In this document: positions 17,035 to 25,858 of the stretch, piece after piece
Numbering within the stretch: position 1 is the stretch's first letter
Layout of the letters: each line of letters opens with the position of its first letter
Source of the DNA: Pandoraea norimbergensis
GTDB lineage: Bacteria > Pseudomonadota > Gammaproteobacteria > Burkholderiales > Burkholderiaceae
Direction: 5' to 3'
NCBI RefSeq assembly: GCF_001465545.3
Contig: NZ_CP013480.3
Location: 4,030,001-4,094,000 of the forward strand
Length of the DNA stretch: 64,000 bases
Position numbers and translations under genes: made by a program
Notes under the pieces: model-generated
The model's input: the letters and a program-made list of their open reading frames with translations, nothing else
Databases searched by the model: none
Told to the model about the DNA's origin: nothing

Positions 17035-17817
17035 TCAGCGCGCGTAGCTCACCGGCATGCCGCCGTCGGGATTGGGCAGCACGCCCATCGGCACACCGTA
17101 GATGGTTTGCAGCGTGACTGGCGACATCAGTTCCGCCGGCGTGCCGCGCGCAATCGGCTTGCCTTGCTTGAGCGCCAGCAGCGAGTCGCAAAACCGCGCG
17201 GCCATGTTCACGTCGTGCAGCACGATCACCACACCCAGGCCATGCGTGTCGGCCAGTTCGCGCACAAGTTTGAGCACATCGAGTTGATGCGCCACGTCGA
17301 GCGCCGACGTCGGCTCATCGAGCAACAGGCATTGCGCTTGCTGCGCCACGAGCATAGCGAGCCACACACGCTGGCGTTCGCCGCCCGAGAGCGACTCGAC
17401 CAGCCGGTCGGCAAACACCGACACGTCAGTCTGCGCCATCGCGTTCTGCACGGCGTCATGGTCCTTCGCATCGAAACGACCGAGTGCACCGTGCCACGGA
17501 TAGCGCCCCAGCGCGACCAGTTCGGCCACCGTCATCCCGGCAGCCGCCGGCGGTTGTTGCGGCAGATACGCCACCCGGCGCGCAAACTCGCGCGCGCCCC
17601 ATGACGACAGCGCTTTGCCTTCGAATTGAATCTCGCCGCTGACCGGCGAGAGTTGGCGAGCGAGCAACTTGATCAGACTGGACTTGCCTGAACCGTTGTG
17701 GCCGATCAAACCATGCACCTGCCCGCCCGCCAGTTGCAATGTGAGCGGAGCGAGCAGCGTGCGGCCTTCAACGGCGAAAGCGACCTCGCGTAGGTCGAAC
17801 ATCGGAGTATCAGTCAT
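17035..17817 (-). CDS. Ferric-siderophore ABC transporter ATP-binding protein (FhuC/OrbC-like)
   Basis: A 260-aa ATPase. Walker A is GHNGSGKSS, the Q-loop is in LPQQPP, the ABC signature is LSGGERQR and Walker B is LLLDEPTSALD, all in the arrangement of FhuC/FecE. It should energise the FhuB-like permease in this cluster. The ATG overlaps the stop of the upstream exporter gene (ATGA at 17814-17817), showing translational coupling. It is the last gene of the minus-strand siderophore cassette. Confidence 0.9.
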   Translation of the reverse strand: MTDTPMFDLREVAFAVEGRTLLAPLTLQLAGGQVHGLIGHNGSGKSSLIKLLARQLSPVSGEIQFEGKALSSWGAREFARRVAYLPQQPPAAAGMTVAELVALGRYPWHGALGRFDAKDHDAVQNAMAQTDVSVFADRLVESLSGGERQRVWLAMLVAQQAQCLLLDEPTSALDVAHQLDVLKLVRELADTHGLGVVIVLHDVNMAARFCDSLLALKQGKPIARGTPAELMSPVTLQTIYGVPMGVLPNPDGGMPVSYAR

Positions 17818-19490
17818 GAGCGTTCAGGGGGTGCCGTGCCGGTGGCATCGGTGAAATCGGTCGGATGAAGCGACTGGGGCGGCTGCGGCGCACGAAGCTG
17901 CCCGTAGTCGAGTTGAATCAGGCGATCGGCGAGATCGAAGTAACGATCGTCGTGCGTGATGACGAGCACCGTCTTGCCGCGCGCCTTGAGCGCAGGCAGC
18001 ATCTGCCGATAGAACACGTCCTTGAAGAGCGGGTCTTGATCGGCAGCCCACTCGTCGAAAACGTAGAACGGACGGTCTTCCAGATACGCGACCAGCAGCG
18101 CGAGCCGTTTGCGCTGCCCTTGTGAAAGGTCGAGCGTCGAGAAGCGGCCGTCTTCAATCGTCACCTTGTGATCGAGTTGCAGCGCCTTGAGCAGTGCGCT
18201 CGCCTGCGCATCCAACCCATCGGCAGGCAAGCCAAGCAGATGTTCGAACAGGAAGAAGTCGCTGAACACCACCGAGAACCGTTGGCGATAGCGGTCCCGC
18301 CCGGCTTCGTCCACCGGTACACCATCGACGGTAATTCGGCCTTGCTCAGGGGCATACAGCCCCACGATCAGCTTGGCGAGCGTGGTCTTGCCGCTACCGT
18401 TGCCGCCGACCAGATACACGAGTTCGCCCGGCCGGAACGTCAGGCTGATCGGGCCCAGCGTGAACATCTCGTTCTCTTGCTCGCGATAGTAGCGATGCGT
18501 CACACCTTCGAGCGCAATCTCGTCGAACGCGGGCGCATCGGGCACCGGTACCGCCGGGAGCAATTCACGCGGCAGTTCGCTTTCGACTTGTGCGATCCGC
18601 TCGAACGCCACCCGCGCCGTGCCCAGTGCGGGCAACGACGAAAGCACGCCTTCGATCGGCATAATCATGTACAAGAACACCAGCGCGTAGCCCGACACCA
18701 CGGCTGGCGGCAGGTCGATATGGCGCAACACCACGAACAGCGTCAGGCCGATGAACGCAAAGAGGATGAAGCTGCCCCAACTGGCGGCCGCTGCATACAG
18801 CACGTACCCGCGAGTGCGCTGCACGCGCACCGCTTCGACATTCTCAGCCAGCCGCTCTTCGATGAACGCCTCGCGGCGCCCGCGATGCAGCTTCAGTTCC
18901 TTGGCACCGTCGAAGAGCGCGCGAAAGTCCTTCACCAGCGATTCTTCCCGCTTGCGCGAGCCACGCAGATGCAGCAGCGCCCGTGTGTTCGCCATGCGAA
19001 AACCCGCCGCACCAATGAGGATCGTGACCACGGCGAACACCAGTATCTGCCACGACAGATAGCCGAGATACGCGAGGCAGCCGACAATCACCGCGCCCTG
19101 CATCGCCAGCACCGGCAGGCTCACGAACAACACCACGACCGCGTCGAGATCCTGTGTCAGCACAGCCAACGCACGGGCAATGCCATGCCGCTCCAGACTG
19201 GCGTACGGCGCCGCGCCGATGCGGCGCAGCACCTGCATGCGCAGCGTCGCCTTGGCCCGCTGGCCGAGCGACATGAAGAGCGTTTGCGACAGCGCACGCG
19301 TCACCAGCACGAGCACGCCGAGGCCGAGAAATTGCAGCCCAAGGGTGCCCAACTGCTCATGCGACGCCGTGAGCGCCTGATTGATGAGGGCCACGAGACC
19401 GGCGTTGCCGAAGCCGCTCACAAGACTGCCGATGAACGCGATGGACAGCGGCCATCGGGATGAACGCACCAATTGCCAAAACAAGGACAT
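17814..19490 (-). CDS. Cyclic-peptide/siderophore export ABC transporter (SyrD/PvdE/OrbE-like)
   Basis: A 558-aa half-transporter: an N-terminal six-helix membrane domain (residues about 10-310) fused to an ATPase. Walker A is GGNGSGKTT, the signature is LSQGQRKR, and the Walker B region continues FDEWAADQDP. This unusual DEWAADQDP form is typical of the cyclic peptide exporter family that includes PvdE and SyrD. Such proteins move peptide siderophores or their precursors out of the cytoplasm. It sits inside an import operon between the FhuB-like and FhuC-like genes, the same combination as orbC-orbE-orbB-orbD of ornibactin loci, but no NRPS gene is found in this window. Confidence 0.9.
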   Translation of the reverse strand: MSLFWQLVRSSRWPLSIAFIGSLVSGFGNAGLVALINQALTASHEQLGTLGLQFLGLGVLVLVTRALSQTLFMSLGQRAKATLRMQVLRRIGAAPYASLERHGIARALAVLTQDLDAVVVLFVSLPVLAMQGAVIVGCLAYLGYLSWQILVFAVVTILIGAAGFRMANTRALLHLRGSRKREESLVKDFRALFDGAKELKLHRGRREAFIEERLAENVEAVRVQRTRGYVLYAAAASWGSFILFAFIGLTLFVVLRHIDLPPAVVSGYALVFLYMIMPIEGVLSSLPALGTARVAFERIAQVESELPRELLPAVPVPDAPAFDEIALEGVTHRYYREQENEMFTLGPISLTFRPGELVYLVGGNGSGKTTLAKLIVGLYAPEQGRITVDGVPVDEAGRDRYRQRFSVVFSDFFLFEHLLGLPADGLDAQASALLKALQLDHKVTIEDGRFSTLDLSQGQRKRLALLVAYLEDRPFYVFDEWAADQDPLFKDVFYRQMLPALKARGKTVLVITHDDRYFDLADRLIQLDYGQLRAPQPPQSLHPTDFTDATGTAPPERS

Positions 19491-19532
19491 AGGAGGGGGA
19501 CCTCTCTCTTTTCTTATGGTTTTATGGGGACT

Positions 19533-21623
19533 TCAGGCCACCTGACGGCGCAGGTGCCACAACAAATACGGTGCGCCGATCAGCATGGCGAGCACCCCCG
19601 CAGGCAACTGCTGCGGGAACATCAGATTGCGGCCGAGCCAGTCGGCCACGATCATCAGCAGCGCGCCCGACACGCCCGCTGCCACTGCCTGCGAACGCGC
19701 CTTGCCGAAACCGGCCATACGCGCCAGATGCGGGGCCAGCAGGCCGACAAACGACAATGGCCCGATGACAAGCGTTGCCACAGCACTGAGTACCGCCGCC
19801 AAACACCAGATCCACAGGCGCGCCCGGCGCACGTTCAGGCCGACCGCTCGTGCCGTCGCATCGCCCATCGGCAACAGATCGAGCCAGCGCGATGCCAGAC
19901 ACGTCAGCACCAGACCCGCGATGGCGGCCAGCGCCGCGCCTGCCGCGATACCCGGTCCGACGATGTAGGTGAGCCCCAGCATCAACGAGCGCAGCAGGAA
20001 TGAATTCGCATTGCCGCTGGCGGTGGCAAGCGCCACGAGTGACTGCGCCATGCCCGAGATCGCCACGCCCGCCAGCAGCATGCGCGTGGGCGAGAAGCCA
20101 CCACTGCGCCCCAGCCAGAGCATGACCGCCAGACTGATCGCGGCCCCGGCGAATGCCGCGCTGAACAAGGTCGTCGCCGCCGGACCGCTCACGGTCCACG
20201 TCAGAATCAAGACGCCTAGCATCGCCCCGCCGCTCACACCCAGCAATTCGGGGCTGGCCATCGGGTTGCCGCTCACGCGCTGCAACAGCGTGCCGGCCAG
20301 CGCCAGCGTCATGCCTGCCGCCGCCGACGCGACAAGTCGGGGCAAGCGCCACGGCAGCGCGTCTGCCCACTGTGTGCCGTTCAGCCATTGCCAGCCGTCC
20401 AGCGTGCGGCCGGTGTGCAGCGCAATCCACACGAGCGCCAGACCGCCGGCAAGCGCCAGCGCGAGCCAGCGCCAACGATGACGGGCACGCACCGGTGGCG
20501 CAGCGTCCGGGGAGGTAATCTCGCCGGCACGCGTGCGCCGAAGCAGCCACAACAACAGCGGCCCGCCAAAGAGCGCCGCCGCCGCGCCCGTCGGAATCAC
20601 CGCGCCATCGAGCAATGGCAGGCATTGCACGACCTGATCGGTGAAGACGAGCAACAGCGCACCGATCATCGGCGCCCAGAGCAATTGATCCCGCAGGCGC
20701 CGTGCACCCGCCAGACGCACGAGTTGCGGGCCAGCGAGCCCAATGAAACCGATGATGCCAACCGCGCTCACGATGCAGGCCGAGAGCACCACGGCGACCG
20801 CCAGCCCGGCAGAACGAATCCACGCCACGCGTGCACCGAGTTGCCCAACGCTACGATCGTCCAGCACGAAAAGCGTGAGCGGACGAAGCAACAGCGCGGC
20901 GGCCACCGCACCGACAACCACACGGGGCAGCAACCAGAGCGTGTCGTGCCAGCCGTTCTGCACGAGCGAGCCAGCCCCCCACGCGAACACCCCGACGAGG
21001 GCGCGCTCATGCGTCATCGACAGCATGATCGTCAGACCGCCGAAGTACAGGTTGACGATCATGCCCGCGAGAATGACCGGCACCGCTGCGAAGCGGCTGC
21101 GCCACGTTAGCGCCATCACAATGCCAATGGCCAACGCCGCCCCGCCGAACGCAAGACTCGCGCGCCATGCCAGCGCGAGCGCCGGCAGCCAGATCGCCGC
21201 CGCGGCGAGCACCAGATAAGCCCCGGAGGCGACACCGAGGGTGAGCGGTTCGGCGAGCGGATTGCGCAACACCTGCTGGAACATCACCCCCGCGAGCGCG
21301 AGCCCTGCGCCCGCCAACGCCGCCATCACCAGACGCGGCAACCATGCGTAACTCACGAGCAGCGCCGACATCGCGCTAGCGGATGTCTGCCCCGTCGCAT
21401 CCGTCGCGGGCACGCCATGACTGAGGGCTTGCCATACTGCGGCCGCGAACGCCGACATATCAACACCGGCAGGCCGCAGCGACGTGAACGTCCAAACGAT
21501 CAGCAACAACGTGGGCAGTCCGACGATCAACGCCAGCCTGACTAAATGGCTTTCCGCACCCGTGACACGAGTGCCACGCGAGAGACCTGCCATCAGCGGC
21601 CCTTGCGAATTCGATGCGCTCAT
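19533..21623 (-). CDS. Fe3+-hydroxamate ABC transporter permease (FhuB/OrbB-like, double length)
   Basis: A 696-aa inner-membrane permease made of two tandem FecCD domains (about residues 30-345 and 370-690), with about 20 hydrophobic helices. Repeated conserved signatures appear in both halves, such as GVASGAYL versus GVSGGAML near the first helices, and GFIGLAGPQLVRL versus SFVGLLAPHLARM. Single-chain double permeases are typical of FhuB and OrbB. The ATG overlaps the stop of the FhuD-like gene by ATGA at 21620-21623. It should pair with the FhuC-like ATPase. Confidence 0.92.
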   Translation of the reverse strand: MSASNSQGPLMAGLSRGTRVTGAESHLVRLALIVGLPTLLLIVWTFTSLRPAGVDMSAFAAAVWQALSHGVPATDATGQTSASAMSALLVSYAWLPRLVMAALAGAGLALAGVMFQQVLRNPLAEPLTLGVASGAYLVLAAAAIWLPALALAWRASLAFGGAALAIGIVMALTWRSRFAAVPVILAGMIVNLYFGGLTIMLSMTHERALVGVFAWGAGSLVQNGWHDTLWLLPRVVVGAVAAALLLRPLTLFVLDDRSVGQLGARVAWIRSAGLAVAVVLSACIVSAVGIIGFIGLAGPQLVRLAGARRLRDQLLWAPMIGALLLVFTDQVVQCLPLLDGAVIPTGAAAALFGGPLLLWLLRRTRAGEITSPDAAPPVRARHRWRWLALALAGGLALVWIALHTGRTLDGWQWLNGTQWADALPWRLPRLVASAAAGMTLALAGTLLQRVSGNPMASPELLGVSGGAMLGVLILTWTVSGPAATTLFSAAFAGAAISLAVMLWLGRSGGFSPTRMLLAGVAISGMAQSLVALATASGNANSFLLRSLMLGLTYIVGPGIAAGAALAAIAGLVLTCLASRWLDLLPMGDATARAVGLNVRRARLWIWCLAAVLSAVATLVIGPLSFVGLLAPHLARMAGFGKARSQAVAAGVSGALLMIVADWLGRNLMFPQQLPAGVLAMLIGAPYLLWHLRRQVA

Positions 21624-22543
21624 GCCGCACCTCCGGTCAGGGCTGCCGTCAGAGCATCGGCCAGACGCAGCGCCGTGGGCGTGCCGCCGGTCGGCAGCAT
21701 CATCGGCAACGTACTCATGCGCCCGCCATGCACAAACGGCAACGCTTGCCAGAGCGGGCTTTGCCCCAGCATCTTCACCACCTGCGGCGACGATCCGATC
21801 AGCATGGCGCGCGCCGATGCGTCACCGCCAATCTGTGTGTAATCGACCTGCGCCATGCCTTCCGTATCGCTCGGACGACGCCATGCATTGGTCAGACCGA
21901 GCGCGTTCAGCGTGCCGCCGAAGACACTCTCGCTCCCGAACACGGCCGTCAGGCGCGTATCGATCGGCGTGATGAGATAGACCGGCCGATTCGCCGCGCC
22001 GTGTTGCGCGATGCGCGTGCGTAAGGTCGTCAGACGCGCATCCGTTTGCTCGATGAGCCGGGTCGCAGCGGCGGGCCGGGCGAGCGCTTCGCCCAGTGCC
22101 TGCACACGGCGGCGGGCGAGCAGATAGCCGTCCTCGTGACGATGCGCCGCCGGGGCGACGAACACACGGGCAATCCGCGAGAGCGAGTCGAATAACGGTG
22201 CATGCAGTGGCGTGACGACGATCAGGTCGGGCCGCAACGCCTGCACCACTTCAAAATTCGGCTGGAACAACAGACCGGTATCGACCACCGACGGCGGCAT
22301 CTCCGGCGTGCCCGCCAACGCGCGATACCAAGGCGGGCGCGACATGCCCACCGGCACCACGCCGAGTGCCAGTATCTGCGCGCCCAGTCCCCAGTCCATC
22401 ACGACGACGCGCGGCGTTTTACCGGCCTCCGTTGCCGCCTGTGCAAGCGTCGGCATAAGGAACGAAGCGACCGGCGGCACCAGCGCACCAACGCCAAACG
22501 CCGCCAGAAGGCGGCGGCGGGCGGCAAACGATTGTCGTTGCAT
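21620..22543 (-). CDS. Ferric-siderophore ABC transporter substrate-binding protein (FhuD/OrbD-like)
   Basis: About 307 aa. The N-terminus ARRRLLAAFGVGALVPPVASF is an RR-containing, Tat-like signal. The mature part has the periplasmic binding fold of FhuD-type proteins (RVVVMDWGLGAQILALGVVPVG, LRPDLIVVTP, VFGGTLNALGL). ATG 22543 overlaps the receptor stop by one base (TGATG), so translation is probably coupled; ATG 22549 is an alternative start two codons upstream. It should hand ferric hydroxamate to the FhuB-like permease encoded directly downstream. Confidence 0.88.
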   Translation of the reverse strand: MQRQSFAARRRLLAAFGVGALVPPVASFLMPTLAQAATEAGKTPRVVVMDWGLGAQILALGVVPVGMSRPPWYRALAGTPEMPPSVVDTGLLFQPNFEVVQALRPDLIVVTPLHAPLFDSLSRIARVFVAPAAHRHEDGYLLARRRVQALGEALARPAAATRLIEQTDARLTTLRTRIAQHGAANRPVYLITPIDTRLTAVFGSESVFGGTLNALGLTNAWRRPSDTEGMAQVDYTQIGGDASARAMLIGSSPQVVKMLGQSPLWQALPFVHGGRMSTLPMMLPTGGTPTALRLADALTAALTGGAA

Positions 22544-24780
22544 CACCATTGATAACGGGCAGTCCCTAAGACAGTTCGCGTGGCGCCCCAGTAACAGAGC
22601 GACGCTGACGTGCAATACGAAACGTATTCACGGTTAAACAGGTTGTTGACGTTCACGGCGAAGCGCCACTGCTGCCAGTCGTAGTGCACGGCGGCATCGA
22701 CCAGCGTGCGGCTCGGCACTTCGAACGAATTGGCGGCATCCCCCGCGGACGAACTCATGTAGCGCACACCGGCGCCGAAACCGAGATTGCGCAGCATGCC
22801 TTCGTGCAGCGTGTAGTCGGCCCACAACGCCAGGTTGTTGCGCGGCGCGATCTGCGGGCGCTTACCCTGTGCCGTCGTGCTTTGCATGACGATCTGATTC
22901 AGATACGTGTACGACGCGATCAGCATCAGGTCGCGCGTCACATTGGCACGCGCTTCCGCTTCCAGACCGCGCGAGCGGACCTCGCCGGTCTGCGTCGGGA
23001 ACGTCGGGTGCGCCGGGTCGACCACACTCACGTTTTCCTGACGCAGATCGAAGGCCGACAGCCGGAACGACGCGTCATAGTTCTTCGGCTGATAGCGCAC
23101 CCCGATCTCGTATTGCTTGCCCTGCGTGGGTTGCAGCGGGGCGCCCGAGAACGTCAGGCCCAGCACGGGCGCGAATGACTTCGCATAGCTGATATACGGT
23201 GCCACGCCATTGTCGAACGCGTATGACAACCCTGCCCGCCACGTGAACGCATGGTTATCGGCCTCGCTCTTTGCGCCGTTGTTGACCGAGCGCGTCGTGG
23301 CCCAGTCTTCGCGCATGCCCAGCGTCAGCACCCAACGCTGATAGCGAAGCTCGTCCTGTGCGTAGAGACCGGCCTGCGCGAGCGAATAGTCGAGGCGCGT
23401 ATTCGCCGCAATGCCGTTGAGCGACGCGTAGTTCGGGTTGAACAGATTCAACTGCCCCGCGATCCCGCCACCGTACATATCGCCTTCGAGCACGCGGCGA
23501 TAGTCGAAGCCGAACAGCATCGTGTGTTCCACCGGGCCGGTCGCGAATTTGGCTTGCGCATTCGTGTCGATCTGCCACTGGCTCACGTGCTCGTGATCGG
23601 TGTTGCCCCACATGTAGACCGTTCGCTGGTCCGGGTTGAAACCACTCGTGACCGACGTCTGGTAATAGTTCTGATCGATATGCAGATAGCGCGCGTTCTG
23701 CGAAATGCGCCACGTATCGTTCAACTGCTTCGCAAACTGATAGCCGAACCAGTATTGCGTGCGTTGCATGCCGTCACGCGTCGGGTCGCCGAAGTACTGA
23801 TCCGGGCCAAGCCGGCCGTTCGGATTGACGAACACCGTGCCGCTCGCAGGCACCGGGTTGAACAGCCCTCCCGCCGGGTCGCGCTGATAACCGGCCAACA
23901 GCGTGAGCGTCGTGTCGCGATCGGGCTTGAAGGTGATCGACGGCGCGATGGCCAGACGTTCGTCCTTGATCGCGCTCACCTGCGTCTTCGCATCGCGCGC
24001 CAGACCGACCACGCGATACAGCACCGTACCGTCCTGATTGAGCGGCCCGCTCAGGTCGAAGCCCGCCTGATAGGTGTTGTGATTGCCGATTTGCAGCGTC
24101 ACTTCGTGCTGCGCCTGCTCGGTCGGCAGCTTGCTGCTGTAGTTGACCAGCCCGCCCGGGTTGCCCTGACCGTACAGCACCGACGACGGGCCGAACATCA
24201 CATCGATACGATCGAGCAGATACGGGTCGACGCGCGCCGTCGCGAAACGCGGTGACTGGAAAATCGCCAGTCCGTCGAGGTACGCGTCGAGATCGAAACC
24301 GCGTGCGCGCAACTGATCGAAGCGCACGTCGGTGCCGTCCTGCGTGTTCACACCGGTGGTGTAACGCAACGCCTGATCGATGGTGATCGCGCCCTGATCG
24401 TCCATTTGCTGCCGTGTCACGGTCGACGTGGCCTGCGGCAGCGTGAGCGTATCGGCATCGGTCTTGGTGCCCGTCTTCATGCGTTTGGCGACATAACCGC
24501 GTCCCGGGCCGCTCGGATTCTCCGCGAGCGAGGTGTCGGTCACCTGCGTCGCGGGCAGCGACGCGGTGGCATTGGCCGCGCTGCTTGCTGCACCGCTTGC
24601 CGCGCCATTCACTGCGCCACTCGCCGCATTACCGGCGCCATTGGCAGCAGATGCGCCCCCTGCTGCCGAGTCCGTATCCGCTGCCCAGCCTTGCTGTCCG
24701 AATACCGTGCTGCCAATCACCAGTGCCATGGTGGTCAGGCGTCGGGCCTGTGCCCGCTTCCCCGTATTGTTCTGAGTCAC
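22543..24780 (-). CDS. TonB-dependent siderophore receptor (FhuA/FoxA-like)
   Basis: A 745-aa receptor starting at GTG 24780. After the signal peptide (MALVIGSTVFGQQGWAA) comes an unusual Ala/Gly/Asn/Ser-rich linker of about 40 residues. It is followed by the TonB-box/plug (TLTLPQATSTVTRQQMDDQGAITIDQALRYTTGV area, DRIDVMFGPSSVLYGQGNPGG) and a barrel ending in TARYQW. The plug form (LLDRIDVMFGPSSVLYGQ) is typical of FhuA-like hydroxamate receptors. It is first in the minus-strand operon with the FhuD, FhuB, exporter and FhuC genes, so it is the outer-membrane gate for that importer. An AraC regulator is divergent and a Fur-like site lies upstream. Confidence 0.92.
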   Translation of the reverse strand: MTQNNTGKRAQARRLTTMALVIGSTVFGQQGWAADTDSAAGGASAANGAGNAASGAVNGAASGAASSAANATASLPATQVTDTSLAENPSGPGRGYVAKRMKTGTKTDADTLTLPQATSTVTRQQMDDQGAITIDQALRYTTGVNTQDGTDVRFDQLRARGFDLDAYLDGLAIFQSPRFATARVDPYLLDRIDVMFGPSSVLYGQGNPGGLVNYSSKLPTEQAQHEVTLQIGNHNTYQAGFDLSGPLNQDGTVLYRVVGLARDAKTQVSAIKDERLAIAPSITFKPDRDTTLTLLAGYQRDPAGGLFNPVPASGTVFVNPNGRLGPDQYFGDPTRDGMQRTQYWFGYQFAKQLNDTWRISQNARYLHIDQNYYQTSVTSGFNPDQRTVYMWGNTDHEHVSQWQIDTNAQAKFATGPVEHTMLFGFDYRRVLEGDMYGGGIAGQLNLFNPNYASLNGIAANTRLDYSLAQAGLYAQDELRYQRWVLTLGMREDWATTRSVNNGAKSEADNHAFTWRAGLSYAFDNGVAPYISYAKSFAPVLGLTFSGAPLQPTQGKQYEIGVRYQPKNYDASFRLSAFDLRQENVSVVDPAHPTFPTQTGEVRSRGLEAEARANVTRDLMLIASYTYLNQIVMQSTTAQGKRPQIAPRNNLALWADYTLHEGMLRNLGFGAGVRYMSSSAGDAANSFEVPSRTLVDAAVHYDWQQWRFAVNVNNLFNREYVSYCTSASLCYWGATRTVLGTARYQW

Positions 24781-24829
24781 TTTACCGATCTTCCCGCGTC
24801 AGAGTCATTCCGTCTGAATGAATGCAAAT

Positions 24830-24849
24830 AAATGAGACGCATTACTATT
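24830..24849 (-). promoter_or_regulatory. Fur-box-like site upstream of siderophore receptor operon
   Basis: The AT-rich run aaatgagacgcattactatt contains AATG-AGACG-CATT, closely resembling the AATGAG-A-CTCATT site upstream of the other receptor. It lies 50-70 bp upstream of the GTG start at 24780, a good position for repression. Confidence 0.55.
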
Positions 24850-25040
24850 ATCACTCGTATCCGTCCCTAAACCGCCATGGCTATTGGTAGAATACCGGGG
24901 AACTTTTTGCTGTGAATCACAAAAAATGTTGAGAAACGGACATTTTCTGTCCATTTCTCTAAGCTTTTGCGCGGCGGGGGCCTCATCAGGGCGTCCGTTG
25001 TGAGCCCAGAGTCGTCGATCGGTCCGGTTGGGAAGATGTC

Positions 25041-25832
25041 ATGAAGGAATTGCTGCTACGCCGCTATCCGCAGACGCGCCGACATTTGTCGCGTGACGTC
25101 ACGTTCGCCGGGATGGAATGCGAGGACGGCGAGCGACAGCCCTGGCATCAGCATCAACATGGTCACGTGGTGATGGCGTTGCGCGGCGTGGTGCGCGTGC
25201 TCACGCCAGCGCACACGTGGACCCTGCCCGCCTCGCGTGCGCTGTGGCTGCCACCCAATACGCCGCACGAACTGCACGCTGTCGGGCGTATGCAGTTCTG
25301 CACGATCAGCATCGAGCCCGGTTCGGTGTCGTGGTTATGGCCCAACGCGCTCGTGCTGACCGTGGGGCCGCTGCTGCGCGAGTTGGCCGTCGACATGCTG
25401 GCCGACGGCATGCATTACGCGCCGGACAGCCGTACGGCGCTCTCCGTCCCCCTGCTGCTTCGCCTGCTGCGCGAAGCCGCTGCACCGGGCGAACATGGTC
25501 TGCCCTTGCCCAGCTCGGCCAAGCTGCTTGCGATCTGCGAGCACATGATGATGGCGCCCGCGACGGACTATTCGCTGGAGCGCTGGGGGGAAGAGATGGG
25601 GGCGAGCGGCAAGACGCTCGCACGCCGATTCAAGGACGAGACCGGCATGACCTTCGGGCGTTGGTGCCAGCATATGCGCGCATCGGAAGCGATCACGCGG
25701 CTGGCCCTCGGTGCGTCGGTCGGCGACGTGGCACTCGCGCTCGGCTATCAGAGCCCGAGCGCGTTCATCGTCATGTTCAAGCGTCTGTTCGGGCGCGCAC
25801 CGCAGCAGTATCTGGCGGTGGCGGAACGCTAA
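25041..25832 (+). CDS. AraC-family transcriptional regulator with cupin sensor
   Basis: A 263-aa protein with an N-terminal cupin (WHQHQHGHVVMALRGVVRVLTP, ALWLPPNTPHELHAVG) and a C-terminal AraC DNA-binding domain (RWGEEMGASGKTLARRF; GDVALALGYQSPSAFIVMFKRLFGRAPQQYL). It is divergent from the FhuA-like receptor operon and probably its activator. It is a paralogue of the regulator at 16225-17010; both are placed head-to-head with a receptor gene. Confidence 0.88.
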   Translation: MKELLLRRYPQTRRHLSRDVTFAGMECEDGERQPWHQHQHGHVVMALRGVVRVLTPAHTWTLPASRALWLPPNTPHELHAVGRMQFCTISIEPGSVSWLWPNALVLTVGPLLRELAVDMLADGMHYAPDSRTALSVPLLLRLLREAAAPGEHGLPLPSSAKLLAICEHMMMAPATDYSLERWGEEMGASGKTLARRFKDETGMTFGRWCQHMRASEAITRLALGASVGDVALALGYQSPSAFIVMFKRLFGRAPQQYLAVAER

Positions 25833-25858
25833 AGCGTCGACGCCTCAACGTTTCAACC

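Noticed and set aside
18168..19463. A 431-codon plus-strand frame antisense to the exporter gene
   Set aside because: Composition (His/Arg/Gln-rich) and full overlap with an intact ABC exporter show it is a shadow.
19522..20823. A 433-codon minus-strand frame overlapping the FhuB-like gene
   Set aside because: It is the same strand in another frame, with Arg/Gly/Ala-rich low-complexity product; the FhuB frame has clear permease motifs.
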